DNA of 64,000 nucleotides. Origin: Hymenobacter negativus (GTDB lineage Bacteria > Bacteroidota > Bacteroidia > Cytophagales > Hymenobacteraceae). The stretch covers positions 558,001-622,000 of the forward strand of contig NZ_JAEDAE010000001.1 in NCBI RefSeq assembly GCF_016056375.1, in the 5' to 3' direction. The translations under genes and the position numbers were made by a program. Positions 1 to 8,641 of the stretch are shown here, in pieces (within the stretch, counting starts at the first letter, position 1; each line of letters opens with the position of its first letter). The notes beneath the pieces were generated by a model. It searched no databases and was not told the origin of the DNA. It saw nothing but the letters and a program-made list of their open reading frames with translations.

Positions 1-137
1 ATTGCACGGCAAATTCGGCCCTGCTAACCTGCCAGAAGTGCTTTTAGCACGGGTTGGTCCGCATCAAAAAGAAGGCATCCCACCCAGTCGGGTTTGCTCA
101 ATCTATTAAATATAGCACTTTTAACTGCTTTTTCTGC

Positions 138-2153
138 ATGAAACACATTTTTACACTTTCTCCTTTACGGTGGTGGGCCGAACGTGCCGCTTGCTGTTCT
201 GAGTTGCACGTGCCTAAGGCATTCCGCCGTGGCGTGCCCCTGCGTTTGGTGGGGCTCCTATTGCCCTGCCTGTTTGGCTTTTCCCTGGTGAGCCAGGCCC
301 AGGTGGGCATTGGCACCACGACCCCGGACGCCTCGGCCGCGCTCGATATTGTGGCCTCCGACAAGGGGGCGCTGCTGCCCCGCCTGACGGCGGCGGCCCG
401 TGCAGGCATAAACAACCCTGCCACGGGCCTGCTCGTGTTCCAGACCGACAGCCCCGCTGGCTTTTACTACAACGTGGGCACGCCCACTGCGCCCGCGTGG
501 ACGTTCCTGAACCCCGGCGACAACCTGGGCAACCACGTGGCTACCAAGGAACTGGTGCTCGGGGCCAACCAGCTGGTGCGCACTTCGGGTGGGTTCCTGG
601 GCTTGGGTGTGAGCGCCGTCGGGGGCCTGGACATTGGCAAAAGCACGGCCGGCAACAACGTCTACATCGGGTTCCTGAGCGGCCAGGCCAACCCTAGCGG
701 CCTTTTCAATTCGTTTGTGGGCTACTCCAGTGGGCAGAACACCACCACGGGCTCTCAGAATACGTTCGTGGGCTTTGCCAGCGGCCAGGCCACTACCATT
801 GGCAACAACAACACCTTTGTGGGCAGCGCCAGTGGGCAGGCCAACACCACGGGCGGCTCAAATACTTTCGTGGGCAGCGCCAGCGGCAAGCTGAACACGA
901 CCGGCAGCAACAACAATTTTGTGGGCTTCGGCAGCGGCCAGAACAACACGAGCGGCAGCCAAAACACCTTTACCGGCCGTAGCAGCGGCACCCTGAACAC
1001 CACCGGCAACAACAATACCTTCACGGGCTACAGCAGTGGCTTTGTCAATTCGACAGGTTTCAGCAACACCTTTACGGGCTACCAGAGTGGCCTGAACAAC
1101 TCCACCGGCAACAACAATACGTTTGAGGGAGCCAACAGCGGTGGGGCCAACTCCACGGGTAGCTACAACACGTTCGCAGGCAGCAATAGCGGGGCCGCCA
1201 ACACTACGGGTATCAACAATACGTTTGGGGGCAGTGGCAGCGGTCAAGCGAACACAACGGGCAGCTACAACAGCTTTATTGGCAGAAACAGCGGCACGGC
1301 CAATACCCTGGGCACCAACAATACCTTTTTGGGCAACAGCAGCGGCATTTCCAATACCGAAGGCACCGACAACACCTTCGCGGGCAGCGGCAGCGGTAGT
1401 GCTACTACCACCGGTGGCAGCAACACCTTTGCGGGCGTGGTGAGTGGCTTTCAAAACACCACCGGCACGAACAATACGTTTGTCGGCCGGTTCGGCGGGT
1501 TTTACAACACCACGGGTTCCAACAACTGGGCCTTGGGGTTCAATGCCGGCCCTACCACCGGCGCACTCACCAACGCGGGTGCCATTGGCTACAACGCCCA
1601 AGTCAGCCAAAGCAACAGCCTGTCCCTGGGCGGCACCGGCGGCGATACCGTGAATGTAGGCATCGGGTTCACTGCCCCCAGTTATACCCTGGACGTAAAC
1701 GGCGGCATCCGGTGCATCGGCGCAGTCGTTACCACTTCCGACGCCCGCCTCAAGCAAAACATCCGCCCGGTTGGCGCGGCTTTGGCGGGCGTGCTCCGGC
1801 TGCGCGGCGTGCGCTACATTTTCCGCCAGGCCGAGTTCGCTGATAAAAACCTGCCTGCTGGGGAACAATTGGGTTTCCTCGCCCAGGAAGTCGAGAAAGT
1901 CTACCCCGAACTCGTCAGCACCGATAAGCAGGGCTTCAAAGCCGTAAATTATGCCCAGCTCACGCCGGTGCTGGTCGAAGCCATTAAGGAATTGAAAGCC
2001 GAAAACGACGCCCTGAAACGGCAAAGCCAGGCCCAACAGGCCGAGCTAAGTGTGCTGAAGGCCCAGGTGCAGGCCACTGCCAGCACGGCTTCGCTCGAAG
2101 AGCGCCTGCGGGCACTGGAAAATCTGCTGGGGGCACAGGCGCGGAGCAAATAG
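138..2153 (+). CDS. Repeat-rich surface protein with S74 endosialidase-chaperone tail
   Basis: A 671-residue exported protein. The start is the ATG at 138; an upstream non-ATG start in the same frame would add only unrelated residues. A long N-terminus ends in a hydrophobic stretch and a likely signal peptidase site before QVGIG. The middle holds 16 tandem 17-residue repeats built on NTFxGxxSG, expected to form a stacked beta structure. Near residue 532, SDARLKQN starts a Peptidase_S74 domain, the intramolecular chaperone of phage tail spikes, which trimerises and usually cuts itself off at this serine. The last 60 residues look like a coiled coil (EAIKELKAENDALK). The family suggests a trimeric fibre or adhesin on the cell surface; the ligand is unknown. 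No T9SS sorting domain is seen, so the export route past the outer membrane is open. Confidence 0.85.
   Translation: MKHIFTLSPLRWWAERAACCSELHVPKAFRRGVPLRLVGLLLPCLFGFSLVSQAQVGIGTTTPDASAALDIVASDKGALLPRLTAAARAGINNPATGLLVFQTDSPAGFYYNVGTPTAPAWTFLNPGDNLGNHVATKELVLGANQLVRTSGGFLGLGVSAVGGLDIGKSTAGNNVYIGFLSGQANPSGLFNSFVGYSSGQNTTTGSQNTFVGFASGQATTIGNNNTFVGSASGQANTTGGSNTFVGSASGKLNTTGSNNNFVGFGSGQNNTSGSQNTFTGRSSGTLNTTGNNNTFTGYSSGFVNSTGFSNTFTGYQSGLNNSTGNNNTFEGANSGGANSTGSYNTFAGSNSGAANTTGINNTFGGSGSGQANTTGSYNSFIGRNSGTANTLGTNNTFLGNSSGISNTEGTDNTFAGSGSGSATTTGGSNTFAGVVSGFQNTTGTNNTFVGRFGGFYNTTGSNNWALGFNAGPTTGALTNAGAIGYNAQVSQSNSLSLGGTGGDTVNVGIGFTAPSYTLDVNGGIRCIGAVVTTSDARLKQNIRPVGAALAGVLRLRGVRYIFRQAEFADKNLPAGEQLGFLAQEVEKVYPELVSTDKQGFKAVNYAQLTPVLVEAIKELKAENDALKRQSQAQQAELSVLKAQVQATASTASLEERLRALENLLGAQARSK
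708..1523 (+). repeat. 16 tandem 51-bp coding repeats
   Basis: Sixteen consecutive 51-base units each encode a 17-residue block of the form N-T-F-x-G-x-x-S-G-x-x-N-T-T-G-x-N. The first is NSFVGYSSGQNTTTGSQ and the last ends NTTGSN. Glycine, asparagine, threonine and serine dominate. Units differ mainly at three or four positions after NTF and after SG. The DNA of neighbouring units is diverged, so the protein pattern is kept better than the nucleotide pattern. Confidence 0.9.
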
Positions 2154-2181
2154 CTGGCCAGGTACCACCTTGCTCACCCAA

Positions 2182-2208
2182 AAAGGGCTGGCCAATGGCC
2201 AGCCCTTT
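2182..2208. terminator. Bidirectional terminator hairpin
   Basis: A perfect 12-bp stem (AAAGGGCTGGCC paired across AAT) lies between two convergent genes, 28 bases after the stop of the repeat protein and 3 bases beyond the stop of the methyltransferase gene. The A and T ends give a U-tract in both directions. Confidence 0.8.
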
Positions 2209-2211
2209 ATT

Positions 2212-3054
2212 TTACGCCACCGTCATGGTTTGTACAGCCGTTCGCGCTGCCTCGCAGCCCAGCAGTGCGGCTTTGCGCGTGCTGTCCCAGCGGTACTGCC
2301 CCAGCGCGCCGGTGCCGCGGATGACGCGGTGGCAGGGGATGAGGTAGGCCACCGGATTGGCCCCGATGGCCGTGCCCGCCGCCCGCACGGCCGCGCCGCG
2401 CCCGGCAGCTTCGGCTAGCTGGGCGTAGGTGCGCAGCTGGCCTTCGGGCACGCGCAGCAATGATTCCCAGATTTTGAGCTGGAACGCCGTGCCTTTCAGG
2501 TGCAGGTGTAGCCGGCCGGTGGGCGGGAAGTCGCGGGCGAAAAACTGCGCCACCTGGGCATGAGCCGGCATTTCTTCTGCGGCAAACGTGGCATTGGGCC
2601 ACTCCGCCCGCAGCTCGGCCAGCGCGGCAGTCTCATCTTCAATGAAGTCCAGCTTGCAAATTCCTTTATCGGTGGAGGCCACCAGATAAGCCCCGAACGC
2701 ACTGTCCCCGAAGCTGTAGCTGATGGCCAGCGCAGCCCCGCCGTGGCGGTATTCGCCGGGCGTCATGGCCTCCAGTGTTACAAATAAGTCGTGCAGGCGG
2801 CCGGTGCCGGAAAGGCCGGTTGCGTGCGCCGCCTCGGCCACCGAGGCTTGTTGGCGCAGTAGCTGCTTGGCGTGGTTGAGGCTGAGGTATTGCAGGAATT
2901 TTTTTGGCGACACGCCGGCCCACTCCTGAAACTTGCGCTGGAAATGAAACGGGCTCCAGTGGGCCTGTCGGGCCAGCTCGTCGAGGTCGGGCTGGGCCTG
3001 AAAATGGGCCTGGGCGTAGGTGAGGGCGGCGGCGATGCGCTGGTAGTCAGTCAT
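2212..3054 (-). CDS. AraC-type HTH fused to methylated-DNA methyltransferase (Ada-like)
   Basis: A 280-residue protein. Residues 1-105 are an AraC/XylS helix-turn-helix domain and the C-terminal half is an O6-alkylguanine-DNA alkyltransferase with the active-site PCHRV at 240-244 (acceptor Cys241). The enzyme would move the alkyl group from O6-alkylguanine to its own cysteine, repairing alkylation damage, while the HTH part may activate repair genes. The four-cysteine AdaA zinc domain that senses methylphosphotriesters in E. coli Ada is absent, so how the regulator half is switched on is unclear. The gene stands alone, with the palindromic repeat at 3144-3235 upstream. Confidence 0.88.
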   Translation of the reverse strand: MTDYQRIAAALTYAQAHFQAQPDLDELARQAHWSPFHFQRKFQEWAGVSPKKFLQYLSLNHAKQLLRQQASVAEAAHATGLSGTGRLHDLFVTLEAMTPGEYRHGGAALAISYSFGDSAFGAYLVASTDKGICKLDFIEDETAALAELRAEWPNATFAAEEMPAHAQVAQFFARDFPPTGRLHLHLKGTAFQLKIWESLLRVPEGQLRTYAQLAEAAGRGAAVRAAGTAIGANPVAYLIPCHRVIRGTGALGQYRWDSTRKAALLGCEAARTAVQTMTVA

Positions 3055-3143
3055 GGCAATGATTCGCTGATTAACTACAAAATTCGCACTTAGCAGGAAG
3101 GGCTAAAACCCGATTCTTGCGCAGTTGGGACAGATGAAAACAG

Positions 3144-3235
3144 AACGTCATGCCGAGCGCAGCGAAGCATCGTTACCGCAATAGTAAATAATTACTTATG
3201 CGGGCAAGATGCTTCGCTGCGCTCGGCATGACGTT
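3144..3235. repeat. Palindromic dispersed repeat, copy A
   Basis: A perfect 27-bp inverted repeat (3144-3170 against 3209-3235) encloses a 38-base AT-rich loop. The stem includes ATGCCGAGCGCAGCGAAGCAT. Related elements occur at 47495-47577 and 50212-50312. The element lies between two minus-strand genes and has no coding potential. It resembles REP/MITE-type intergenic repeats. Confidence 0.85.
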
Positions 3236-3257
3236 TAATAAACCCAGAGTAGCGGTT

Positions 3258-3539
3258 TTACTTTTCCACTTTCACGCCTTTCCAGAACGCTACGCGGCCT
3301 TTTATTTCTTTGGCGGCGTCCTTTGGGTCGGGGTAATACCAGGCGGCATCTTTGTTTTTTTCGCCGTTTACGTTCAGCGAAAAGTAGCTGGCGCGGCCTT
3401 TCCAGGGGCAGCTGGTTTGGGCGATGCTGTCCTCAAAAAACTCTTTTTTGATAGAATCAGCGGGAAAATAGTGGTTGTTCTCGACGACGACGGTGTGGTC
3501 GCTCTCGGCCACAACGGTGTTGTTCCAGATGGCTTTCAT
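3258..3539 (-). CDS. DUF427 domain protein
   Basis: A 93-residue protein starting at the ATG at 3539 (MKAIWNNTVVAESD); longer upstream versions of the frame are proline-rich and not family-like. It matches the small DUF427 family over its whole length, with the typical N-terminal VVAESD, central PxDSIKxEFF and WYYPDP segments. The biochemical role of DUF427 is not established; no signal peptide or membrane segment is present, so it is cytoplasmic. It stands alone. Confidence 0.8.
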   Translation of the reverse strand: MKAIWNNTVVAESDHTVVVENNHYFPADSIKKEFFEDSIAQTSCPWKGRASYFSLNVNGEKNKDAAWYYPDPKDAAKEIKGRVAFWKGVKVEK

Positions 3540-3706
3540 GGGTGGGATGGGGATAGGGGACAAGGGATATGGAAAAGAACAAGGCATCGATGGACTGAAG
3601 CCGTTGTATTGGCTGAACATAAAGCCGGCCTGCGGTGTTTGCTGAGCCGGGCTGACTGGTAGCAAAGCGCCCCTATTCCCTTTCCCTTATCCCGTATTCC
3701 TGTCTT

Positions 3707-4813
3707 ATGGCCGTTGGCTTCCGCTTCCGCGATTTTGTGCCCGAAGACCAGCCCGAGAAGGGCTTCGAGTCGTTGTTTAAGCTGTTCATGCAGCTCGTCA
3801 CCATCACCTCCGGCGACGTGGGCGAGGCCCTGCAATGGCTCAATGAGCTGGACAAACAGTACGGCCTTACCGACGACAACTACGGCATGGGCAATTTCAT
3901 CGATGACCTCAAGAAAAAAGGTTACATCGATGAGAATGAGCAGCAAAAAGGCGAGTTCAAGATAACTCCCAAGACCGAGCAGGGCATCCGCAAGTCGGCT
4001 CTCGAAGAGGTTTTCGGCAAGCTCAAAAAGAGCAGCACCGGCAACCACCGCACTCCGCACACCGGCCAGGGCGACGAGCAGAGCACCGACCTGCGCGAGT
4101 TCCGTTTCGGCGATTCGCTGGAGCAGATTCAGATGACCGAATCCATCCGCAACGCCCAGCTGAACCACGGCATGGACAGCGGCGAGTTTATGCTGACCGA
4201 GGGCGACCTGGAAGTGCGCGAAAATGAGCACAAGTCACAGACCAGTACGGTCTTGATGATTGACATCTCGCACTCGATGATACTCTACGGCGAAGACCGC
4301 ATCACGCCGGCCAAGAAGGTGGCCATGGCCCTGGCCGAACTCGTGAAGCAGAAATACCCCAAGGATTTCCTCGACGTCATCGTTTTCGGCAACGATGCCT
4401 GGCAGATTGAAATCAAGGACTTGCCCTACCTGCAGGTGGGCCCGTACCACACCAACACTGTAGCCGGCCTGGAGCTGGCCATGGACCTGCTCCGCAAGCG
4501 CAAAACGCCCAACAAGCAGATTTTCATGATTACCGACGGCAAGCCTACTTGCCTGAAAGAGCCCGGCGGCTACTACAAAAACTCGTTCGGCCTCGACCGC
4601 AAAGTGGTGAACAAGACGCTGAACCTGGCCGCCGCCGCCCGCCGCGTCAAGATTCCGATTACCACCTTCATGATTACCTCCGACCCGTATTTGCAGAAAT
4701 TCGTGGAGGAATTTACGGAGGTGAACCAGGGCAAAGCCTATTATTCCGGCCTGAAAGGGCTGGGGCATCTGGTGTTCGAGGACTACAAGAAAAACCGCCG
4801 CAAGACGCTGTAA
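3707..4813 (+). CDS. VWA-domain protein with intact MIDAS
   Basis: A 368-residue cytoplasmic protein. The N-terminal 170 residues are charged and helical without a recognised fold; residues about 180-340 are a von Willebrand factor A domain. The metal-ion-dependent adhesion site is complete: DISHS at 186-190, a threonine in HTNT, and the aspartate of ITDGKPT. It is followed after 143 bases by an AAA+ ATPase gene on the same strand. That order recalls the chelatase-type pairs (ChlD/ChlI, CobT/CobS, VWA/MoxR) in which a VWA partner docks on an ATPase ring to insert a metal or mature a protein. No cobalamin, chlorophyll or oxidase gene is adjacent to name the client. Confidence 0.82.
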   Translation: MAVGFRFRDFVPEDQPEKGFESLFKLFMQLVTITSGDVGEALQWLNELDKQYGLTDDNYGMGNFIDDLKKKGYIDENEQQKGEFKITPKTEQGIRKSALEEVFGKLKKSSTGNHRTPHTGQGDEQSTDLREFRFGDSLEQIQMTESIRNAQLNHGMDSGEFMLTEGDLEVRENEHKSQTSTVLMIDISHSMILYGEDRITPAKKVAMALAELVKQKYPKDFLDVIVFGNDAWQIEIKDLPYLQVGPYHTNTVAGLELAMDLLRKRKTPNKQIFMITDGKPTCLKEPGGYYKNSFGLDRKVVNKTLNLAAAARRVKIPITTFMITSDPYLQKFVEEFTEVNQGKAYYSGLKGLGHLVFEDYKKNRRKTL

Positions 4814-4826
4814 GCCCCTCTTTTTC

Positions 4827-4946
4827 TGTCATGCTGACGAAGGAAGCATCTTATCACGGCTGCTTTCGTTAGCGCTACATATTTCAAACAGTGCGGACGT
4901 GGTAAGGTCCTTCGCGCTGCGGACGTAAGATTAAGGATGACAATCT
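4827..4946. repeat. Degenerate copy of the palindromic repeat
   Basis: The gap between the VWA and AAA+ genes starts with TGTCATGCTGACGAAGGAAG and ends with AAGGATGACA, with CCTTCGCGCTGCGGACG between. These are decayed arms of the family seen intact at 3144-3235. Pairing is only partial, so the assignment is tentative. Confidence 0.4.
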
Positions 4947-4956
4947 AACCCCTTTC

Positions 4957-6504
4957 ATGGCCAACGACCAGCTTCCAACCAACCATTCCGCCCACATTAC
5001 CACCCTGGGCCAGCTGAAAAAGTCTGGCTACAAGCCCCGCACCGTGAAAGCCGAGCTGCGGGAAAACCTCATCCGCAAGCTGCGGCTGAAAGAAGACGTG
5101 TTTCCCGGCATCTTCGGCTACGAGGAAACCGTGATTCCGGAGTTGCAGCGCGCCATTCTGGCCGGGCACCACATCAATTTGCTGGGCTTGCGCGGGCAGG
5201 CCAAAACCCGCATCGCGCGGCTGCTCATCAACCTGCTCGACGAGTACATGCCCGTAGTGGCCGGCTCCGAGCTGAACGACGACCCCCTGCAGCCACTGTC
5301 GGTATTTGCCAAAAACCTGATTGCCGAGAAGGGCGACGACACGCCCGTGGCCTGGGTGTACCGCGACGAACGGTACACCGAGAAGCTGGCCACGCCCGAC
5401 GTGTCGGTGGCCGACCTCATCGGCGACGCCGACCCCATCAAAGCGGCTACGCTGAAGCTGCCTTACAGCGACGAGCGGGTGATTCACTTCGGGCTGATTC
5501 CGCGGGCGCACCGGGGCATTTTCGTGATTAACGAATTGCCCGATTTGCAGGCGCGTATTCAGGTGTCGCTGTTCAATATTTTGCAGGAGGGCGACATTCA
5601 GATTCGCGGTTTCAAGGTGCGGCTGCCGCTGGATATTCAGTTTGTTTTCACGGCCAACCCGGAGGACTACACCAACCGCGGCAGCATCGTGACCCCGCTC
5701 AAGGACCGGATTGACGCTCAGATTATCACGCACTACCCTAAGTCCATCGAAATCGGCAAGCGCATTACCAAGCAGGAAGCCCGCATCAAGGACGAGCAGC
5801 GCGGCATGGTGACCAGCAACGAAGTCATCCACGATTTGGTGGAACAAGTTGCGGTTGAAGCCCGCGGTTCCGAATTTGTAGACGCCAAATCCGGCGTATC
5901 GGCTCGCCTCACCATCTCGGCCTACGAGCAGGTGATTGCGGGCGCCGAGCGCCGGGCGCTGGTGAACGGCGAAAGTAACACCTACGTGCGCCTGGGCGAC
6001 TTCATCTCGGCCGTGCCCGCCGTGACGGGCAAGGTGGAGCTGGTGTACGAGGGCGAGCAGGAGGGCGCGGGTATCGTGGCCGAGAAGCTGATGGGCAAGG
6101 CCATCCGCACGCTGTTCCTGAATTACTTCCCCGACCCCGATAAGGCCAAAAAGCTTAAAAACCGCCCCTCGCCTTACAAAACAGTGCAAGAGTGGTTTGG
6201 CAACGGCCACACCCTGGACCTGCTGCACGACGCCAGCACCGCCGATTACCGCAAAGCCCTCGACCAGGTGCCCGGCCTGCGTGACATCGTGACCGAGCTG
6301 CACCCCAACGAAACGCCCGAGCACACCTACTTCCTCATGGAATTCCTGCTCCACGGTCTGAGCGAGCACAGCCTGATTTCGCGCAACCGCCTCACGGCCG
6401 GCGCGCAGTTCAAGGATTTGCTGTCTTCAATGTTCACCATGCCAAGCTTCGGCGAGGATGATGACGACGAGGACGAAGATGAGAAGCCGCGCCGCCGCCG
6501 GTAA
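4957..6504 (+). CDS. AAA+ ATPase, MoxR/Mg-chelatase-like
   Basis: A 515-residue protein. Walker A is GLRGQAKTR at 77-85, the Walker B region is IFVINE at 188-193, and sensor 1 is in FTANPEDYTNRG. The usual Walker B aspartate is asparagine here, with the catalytic glutamate kept; this may be normal for the subfamily. The extreme C-terminus is acidic (DDDDEDEDE) and then ends in four arginines. Family knowledge suggests a hexameric ring that remodels a partner, most likely through the VWA protein encoded just upstream. The two probably share a transcript, although a degenerate repeat occupies the gap. A strong hairpin follows at 6538-6577. Confidence 0.85.
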   Translation: MANDQLPTNHSAHITTLGQLKKSGYKPRTVKAELRENLIRKLRLKEDVFPGIFGYEETVIPELQRAILAGHHINLLGLRGQAKTRIARLLINLLDEYMPVVAGSELNDDPLQPLSVFAKNLIAEKGDDTPVAWVYRDERYTEKLATPDVSVADLIGDADPIKAATLKLPYSDERVIHFGLIPRAHRGIFVINELPDLQARIQVSLFNILQEGDIQIRGFKVRLPLDIQFVFTANPEDYTNRGSIVTPLKDRIDAQIITHYPKSIEIGKRITKQEARIKDEQRGMVTSNEVIHDLVEQVAVEARGSEFVDAKSGVSARLTISAYEQVIAGAERRALVNGESNTYVRLGDFISAVPAVTGKVELVYEGEQEGAGIVAEKLMGKAIRTLFLNYFPDPDKAKKLKNRPSPYKTVQEWFGNGHTLDLLHDASTADYRKALDQVPGLRDIVTELHPNETPEHTYFLMEFLLHGLSEHSLISRNRLTAGAQFKDLLSSMFTMPSFGEDDDDEDEDEKPRRRR

Positions 6505-6537
6505 GGCAGTATCGCAGACTTTTAGTCCGTGAATAGC

Positions 6538-6577
6538 AAAAAAGCCACGCGTGCCATTTGGTACGCGTGGCTTTTTG
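6538..6577 (+). terminator. Rho-independent terminator
   Basis: The stem AAAAGCCACGCGT pairs with ACGCGTGGCTTTTT around a short loop, 33 bases after the AAA+ ATPase stop. It closes the VWA-AAA+ unit. Confidence 0.8.
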
Positions 6578-6681
6578 CTTATCCTCATTGCCCCAACCGC
6601 TGCCGTAGTAGCAACCGGGGCAGTGAGGCATCAGAGTCAACGAACGTAAACAGAGTGTCGGGCAACTGCCGCGTAGTATCG

Positions 6682-6689
6682 TAGTTTTG
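6682..6689 (+). promoter_or_regulatory. -7 promoter box TAGTTTTG
   Basis: This matches the Bacteroidota -7 consensus TAnnTTTG and lies 23 bases before the ATG at 6712. No clear -33 TTG is visible at the usual distance. Confidence 0.5.
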
Positions 6690-6711
6690 GCAGGTCGAAG
6701 TTTCCTGTGCA

Positions 6712-7131
6712 ATGAATTCTCCGTTCTCCATTCAGCTTGCCTACCGTCCCGACCTGGACCTGTTTACGGCGCGCTGGCTCACTTTTCACACCCTTAGTAC
6801 GGAGCGCGCCGAGTACGAGGCCGTGCTGCAGGCGCCGGAAGCCTTGGGCACGCCGCACTGGCTGCTTGATGTGCGCCGCCGCCCTACCACTGACCCGGAA
6901 GCCGCCCGCTGGGTCACCACCGACTGGCTGCCCCGGGCCGCCGCCCTGGTGCGGCCCGCCTACCTGCGCCTGGCCTTTTTGGTGGCCCCCGTGCGGGCCG
7001 AAAACCTGCGCGAAGATGATGAGCTGCGCGCCATCATGGAAGCGGCCTACGCTGACACGGACACCCTTGCGCTGCGCACATTCACCGATGAGGGTGCGGC
7101 CGTGGCCTGGCTGCTGGGCCGGTTGGACTAG
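6712..7131 (+). CDS. Small STAS-like hypothetical protein
   Basis: A 139-residue cytoplasmic protein that I do not recognise with certainty. Alternating beta and helix segments (HWLLDVRRR, LAFLVAP, LRTFTDEGAAVAWLLGRL) and the length fit the STAS/SpoIIAA-like fold often seen in Bacteroidota hypothetical proteins; this is inference from the pattern. The start is the ATG at 6712, supported by a -7 promoter box 23 bases upstream. It stands between the AAA+ terminator and a membrane protein gene and no partner kinase is adjacent. Confidence 0.65.
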   Translation: MNSPFSIQLAYRPDLDLFTARWLTFHTLSTERAEYEAVLQAPEALGTPHWLLDVRRRPTTDPEAARWVTTDWLPRAAALVRPAYLRLAFLVAPVRAENLREDDELRAIMEAAYADTDTLALRTFTDEGAAVAWLLGRLD

Positions 7132-7248
7132 CCGAACCGGCGTTCTTTTTGGGGGTGACTATTAGGCTGGATGGGGCGAGGTGAGCAGCCACAGAAAATC
7201 GACAGGATGCGCCGGCACTTTTGCCGCTTCTTCACTTTGTTGCTTGCC

Positions 7249-8010
7249 ATGAATAAAATCGCCCAAGTCACCCTGCTGTTCTGGATAATGAAGATTTGCG
7301 CCACTACGCTGGGCGAAACCGCCGGCGACCTGCTGGCCCAAACCATGAAGGTGGGCTACGGGGCCAGCTCGCTCATCTTGATTGGGTTCTTCCTAGTGGT
7401 GCTGGCGGGCCAGCTGGCTGTGTCGCACTACATTCCGGCGCTATACTGGGCCACCATTCTGGCCACCAGCACGGCCGGCACCACCATGTCCGACTACATG
7501 GACCGCACCCTGGGCCTGGGCTATGCCACCGGCTCGCTGATTCTGGTGTCGTTGCTGGGCCTGGTGTTGGGCCTGTGGTGGCTGCGCGAAAGGTCGCTGT
7601 CCGTCACGGAGATTAAGACGCGCACCGGGGAAGTGTTTTACTGGGCCGCCATCCTGTTGTCGAACACGCTGGGCACGGCGCTGGGCGATTTTCTGGCCGA
7701 TGATTCCGGTCTGGGTTTCGCGGGCGGGGCCTTGCTGATTGGCAGCCTACTGGCTGTGCTGGTGCTGGCCTATTATTTCACCGGCATTTCGCGGGTGCTG
7801 CTGTTTTGGGCGGCGTTTGTGCTCACGCGGCCGTTTGGGGCCACGTTTGGCGATTTGCTCACCAAGCCTGTGGCCAAACAAGGGCTGGGCCTGAGCACGC
7901 AGGGCTCGTCGTTGGTGCTGTTCGGGCTGTTGGTGGCGCTGGTGCTGTACGAAACCTTCCGCAAGCAGCCGGCCACCGGCGAAGCCCCCGACCGCCTCGC
8001 GCCCCGCTAG
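7249..8010 (+). CDS. COG4705-type membrane protein, four internal repeats
   Basis: A 253-residue integral membrane protein, starting at the ATG at 7249 (MNKIAQVTLLFW). About eight membrane segments fall into four repeats, each containing a small-residue G-T-x(3-4)-D motif (TLGETAGD, TAGTTMSD, TLGTALGD, PFGATFGD) and then a glycine-rich GLGYATGS-like stretch. This arrangement is typical of the COG4705 family, which has no firmly assigned function that I can state; the repeat symmetry and the conserved acidic residues in each unit suggest a transporter. The next gene starts 83 bases downstream on the same strand. Confidence 0.75.
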   Translation: MNKIAQVTLLFWIMKICATTLGETAGDLLAQTMKVGYGASSLILIGFFLVVLAGQLAVSHYIPALYWATILATSTAGTTMSDYMDRTLGLGYATGSLILVSLLGLVLGLWWLRERSLSVTEIKTRTGEVFYWAAILLSNTLGTALGDFLADDSGLGFAGGALLIGSLLAVLVLAYYFTGISRVLLFWAAFVLTRPFGATFGDLLTKPVAKQGLGLSTQGSSLVLFGLLVALVLYETFRKQPATGEAPDRLAPR

Positions 8011-8093
8011 GCCGCGTCGGGTTCGCGCTGGGTTTGTGCCGTCCAGGCCATCGTTCGGCCGCTGGGTACGTACATGCCCCCAAAGCCTGCTCT

Positions 8094-8588
8094 ATGCTCC
8101 CGCGCCCGCAACCGCCACTCCCTTCTTCCTTCGATGCCGATGAGCGTCTGCGCTGGGTCGAGCGCGTGGCCCGGCTCATGGACAGCCAGTTTCAGTTGCC
8201 CGGCACGCGCTTCCGCTTCGGGCTCGACCCGCTGCTGGGGCTGCTGCCCGTAGTCGGCGACTTGTCGACCACGGTGGTTTCGGTGGCCTTGCTGATGACC
8301 ATGTTCCGGCACGGGGCCAGTGGGGCCGTAGTGGTGCGCATGGCCCTCAACATCTTCATCGATACCGTGGTGGGCGGCATTCCTATCCTCGGCAACGTGT
8401 TCGATTTCGCCTACAAAAGCAACGAGCGCAACGTGGCCCTGCTGCGCCGCCACTACGCCGAAGGCAGGCACAGCGGCAGCGGCAAGGGGTTGATAGTCTT
8501 GCTGCTGATGGTGCTGGTGGCCGTGGTGGGCTTGGTGGGCTGGGGCAGCGTGGCGCTGCTGCGCTGGGGCTGGCACCAGTTCAATTGA
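8094..8588 (+). CDS. DUF4112 membrane protein
   Basis: A 164-residue protein starting at the ATG at 8094 (MLPRPQPPLP). It matches the DUF4112 pattern: RFGLDPLLGLLPVVGD near residue 40, then FIDTVVGGIPILGNVFD and the KSNERN segment. Two hydrophobic stretches in the conserved part and one at the C-terminus suggest an inner membrane protein. Function unknown. It follows the COG4705-like gene on the same strand and may be cotranscribed with it. Confidence 0.8.
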   Translation: MLPRPQPPLPSSFDADERLRWVERVARLMDSQFQLPGTRFRFGLDPLLGLLPVVGDLSTTVVSVALLMTMFRHGASGAVVVRMALNIFIDTVVGGIPILGNVFDFAYKSNERNVALLRRHYAEGRHSGSGKGLIVLLLMVLVAVVGLVGWGSVALLRWGWHQFN

Positions 8589-8593
8589 GTGCT

Positions 8594-8624
8594 AGGAGTT
8601 GAATCCTGCATATTCAACTCCTAA
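8594..8624. terminator. Hairpin between convergent genes
   Basis: A perfect 12-bp stem (TAGGAGTTGAAT / ATTCAACTCCTA) begins 6 bases after the DUF4112 stop and ends 18 bases before the stop of the M14 peptidase gene on the other strand. The T-tract is weak. Confidence 0.6.
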
Positions 8625-8641
8625 CTCTTATCTAAAATAAC

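Noticed and set aside
858..2036. Long 392-residue minus-strand frame opposite the repeat protein
   Set aside because: It mirrors the 51-base repeats of the real plus-strand gene, has no signal or family resemblance, and the plus-strand product is clear.
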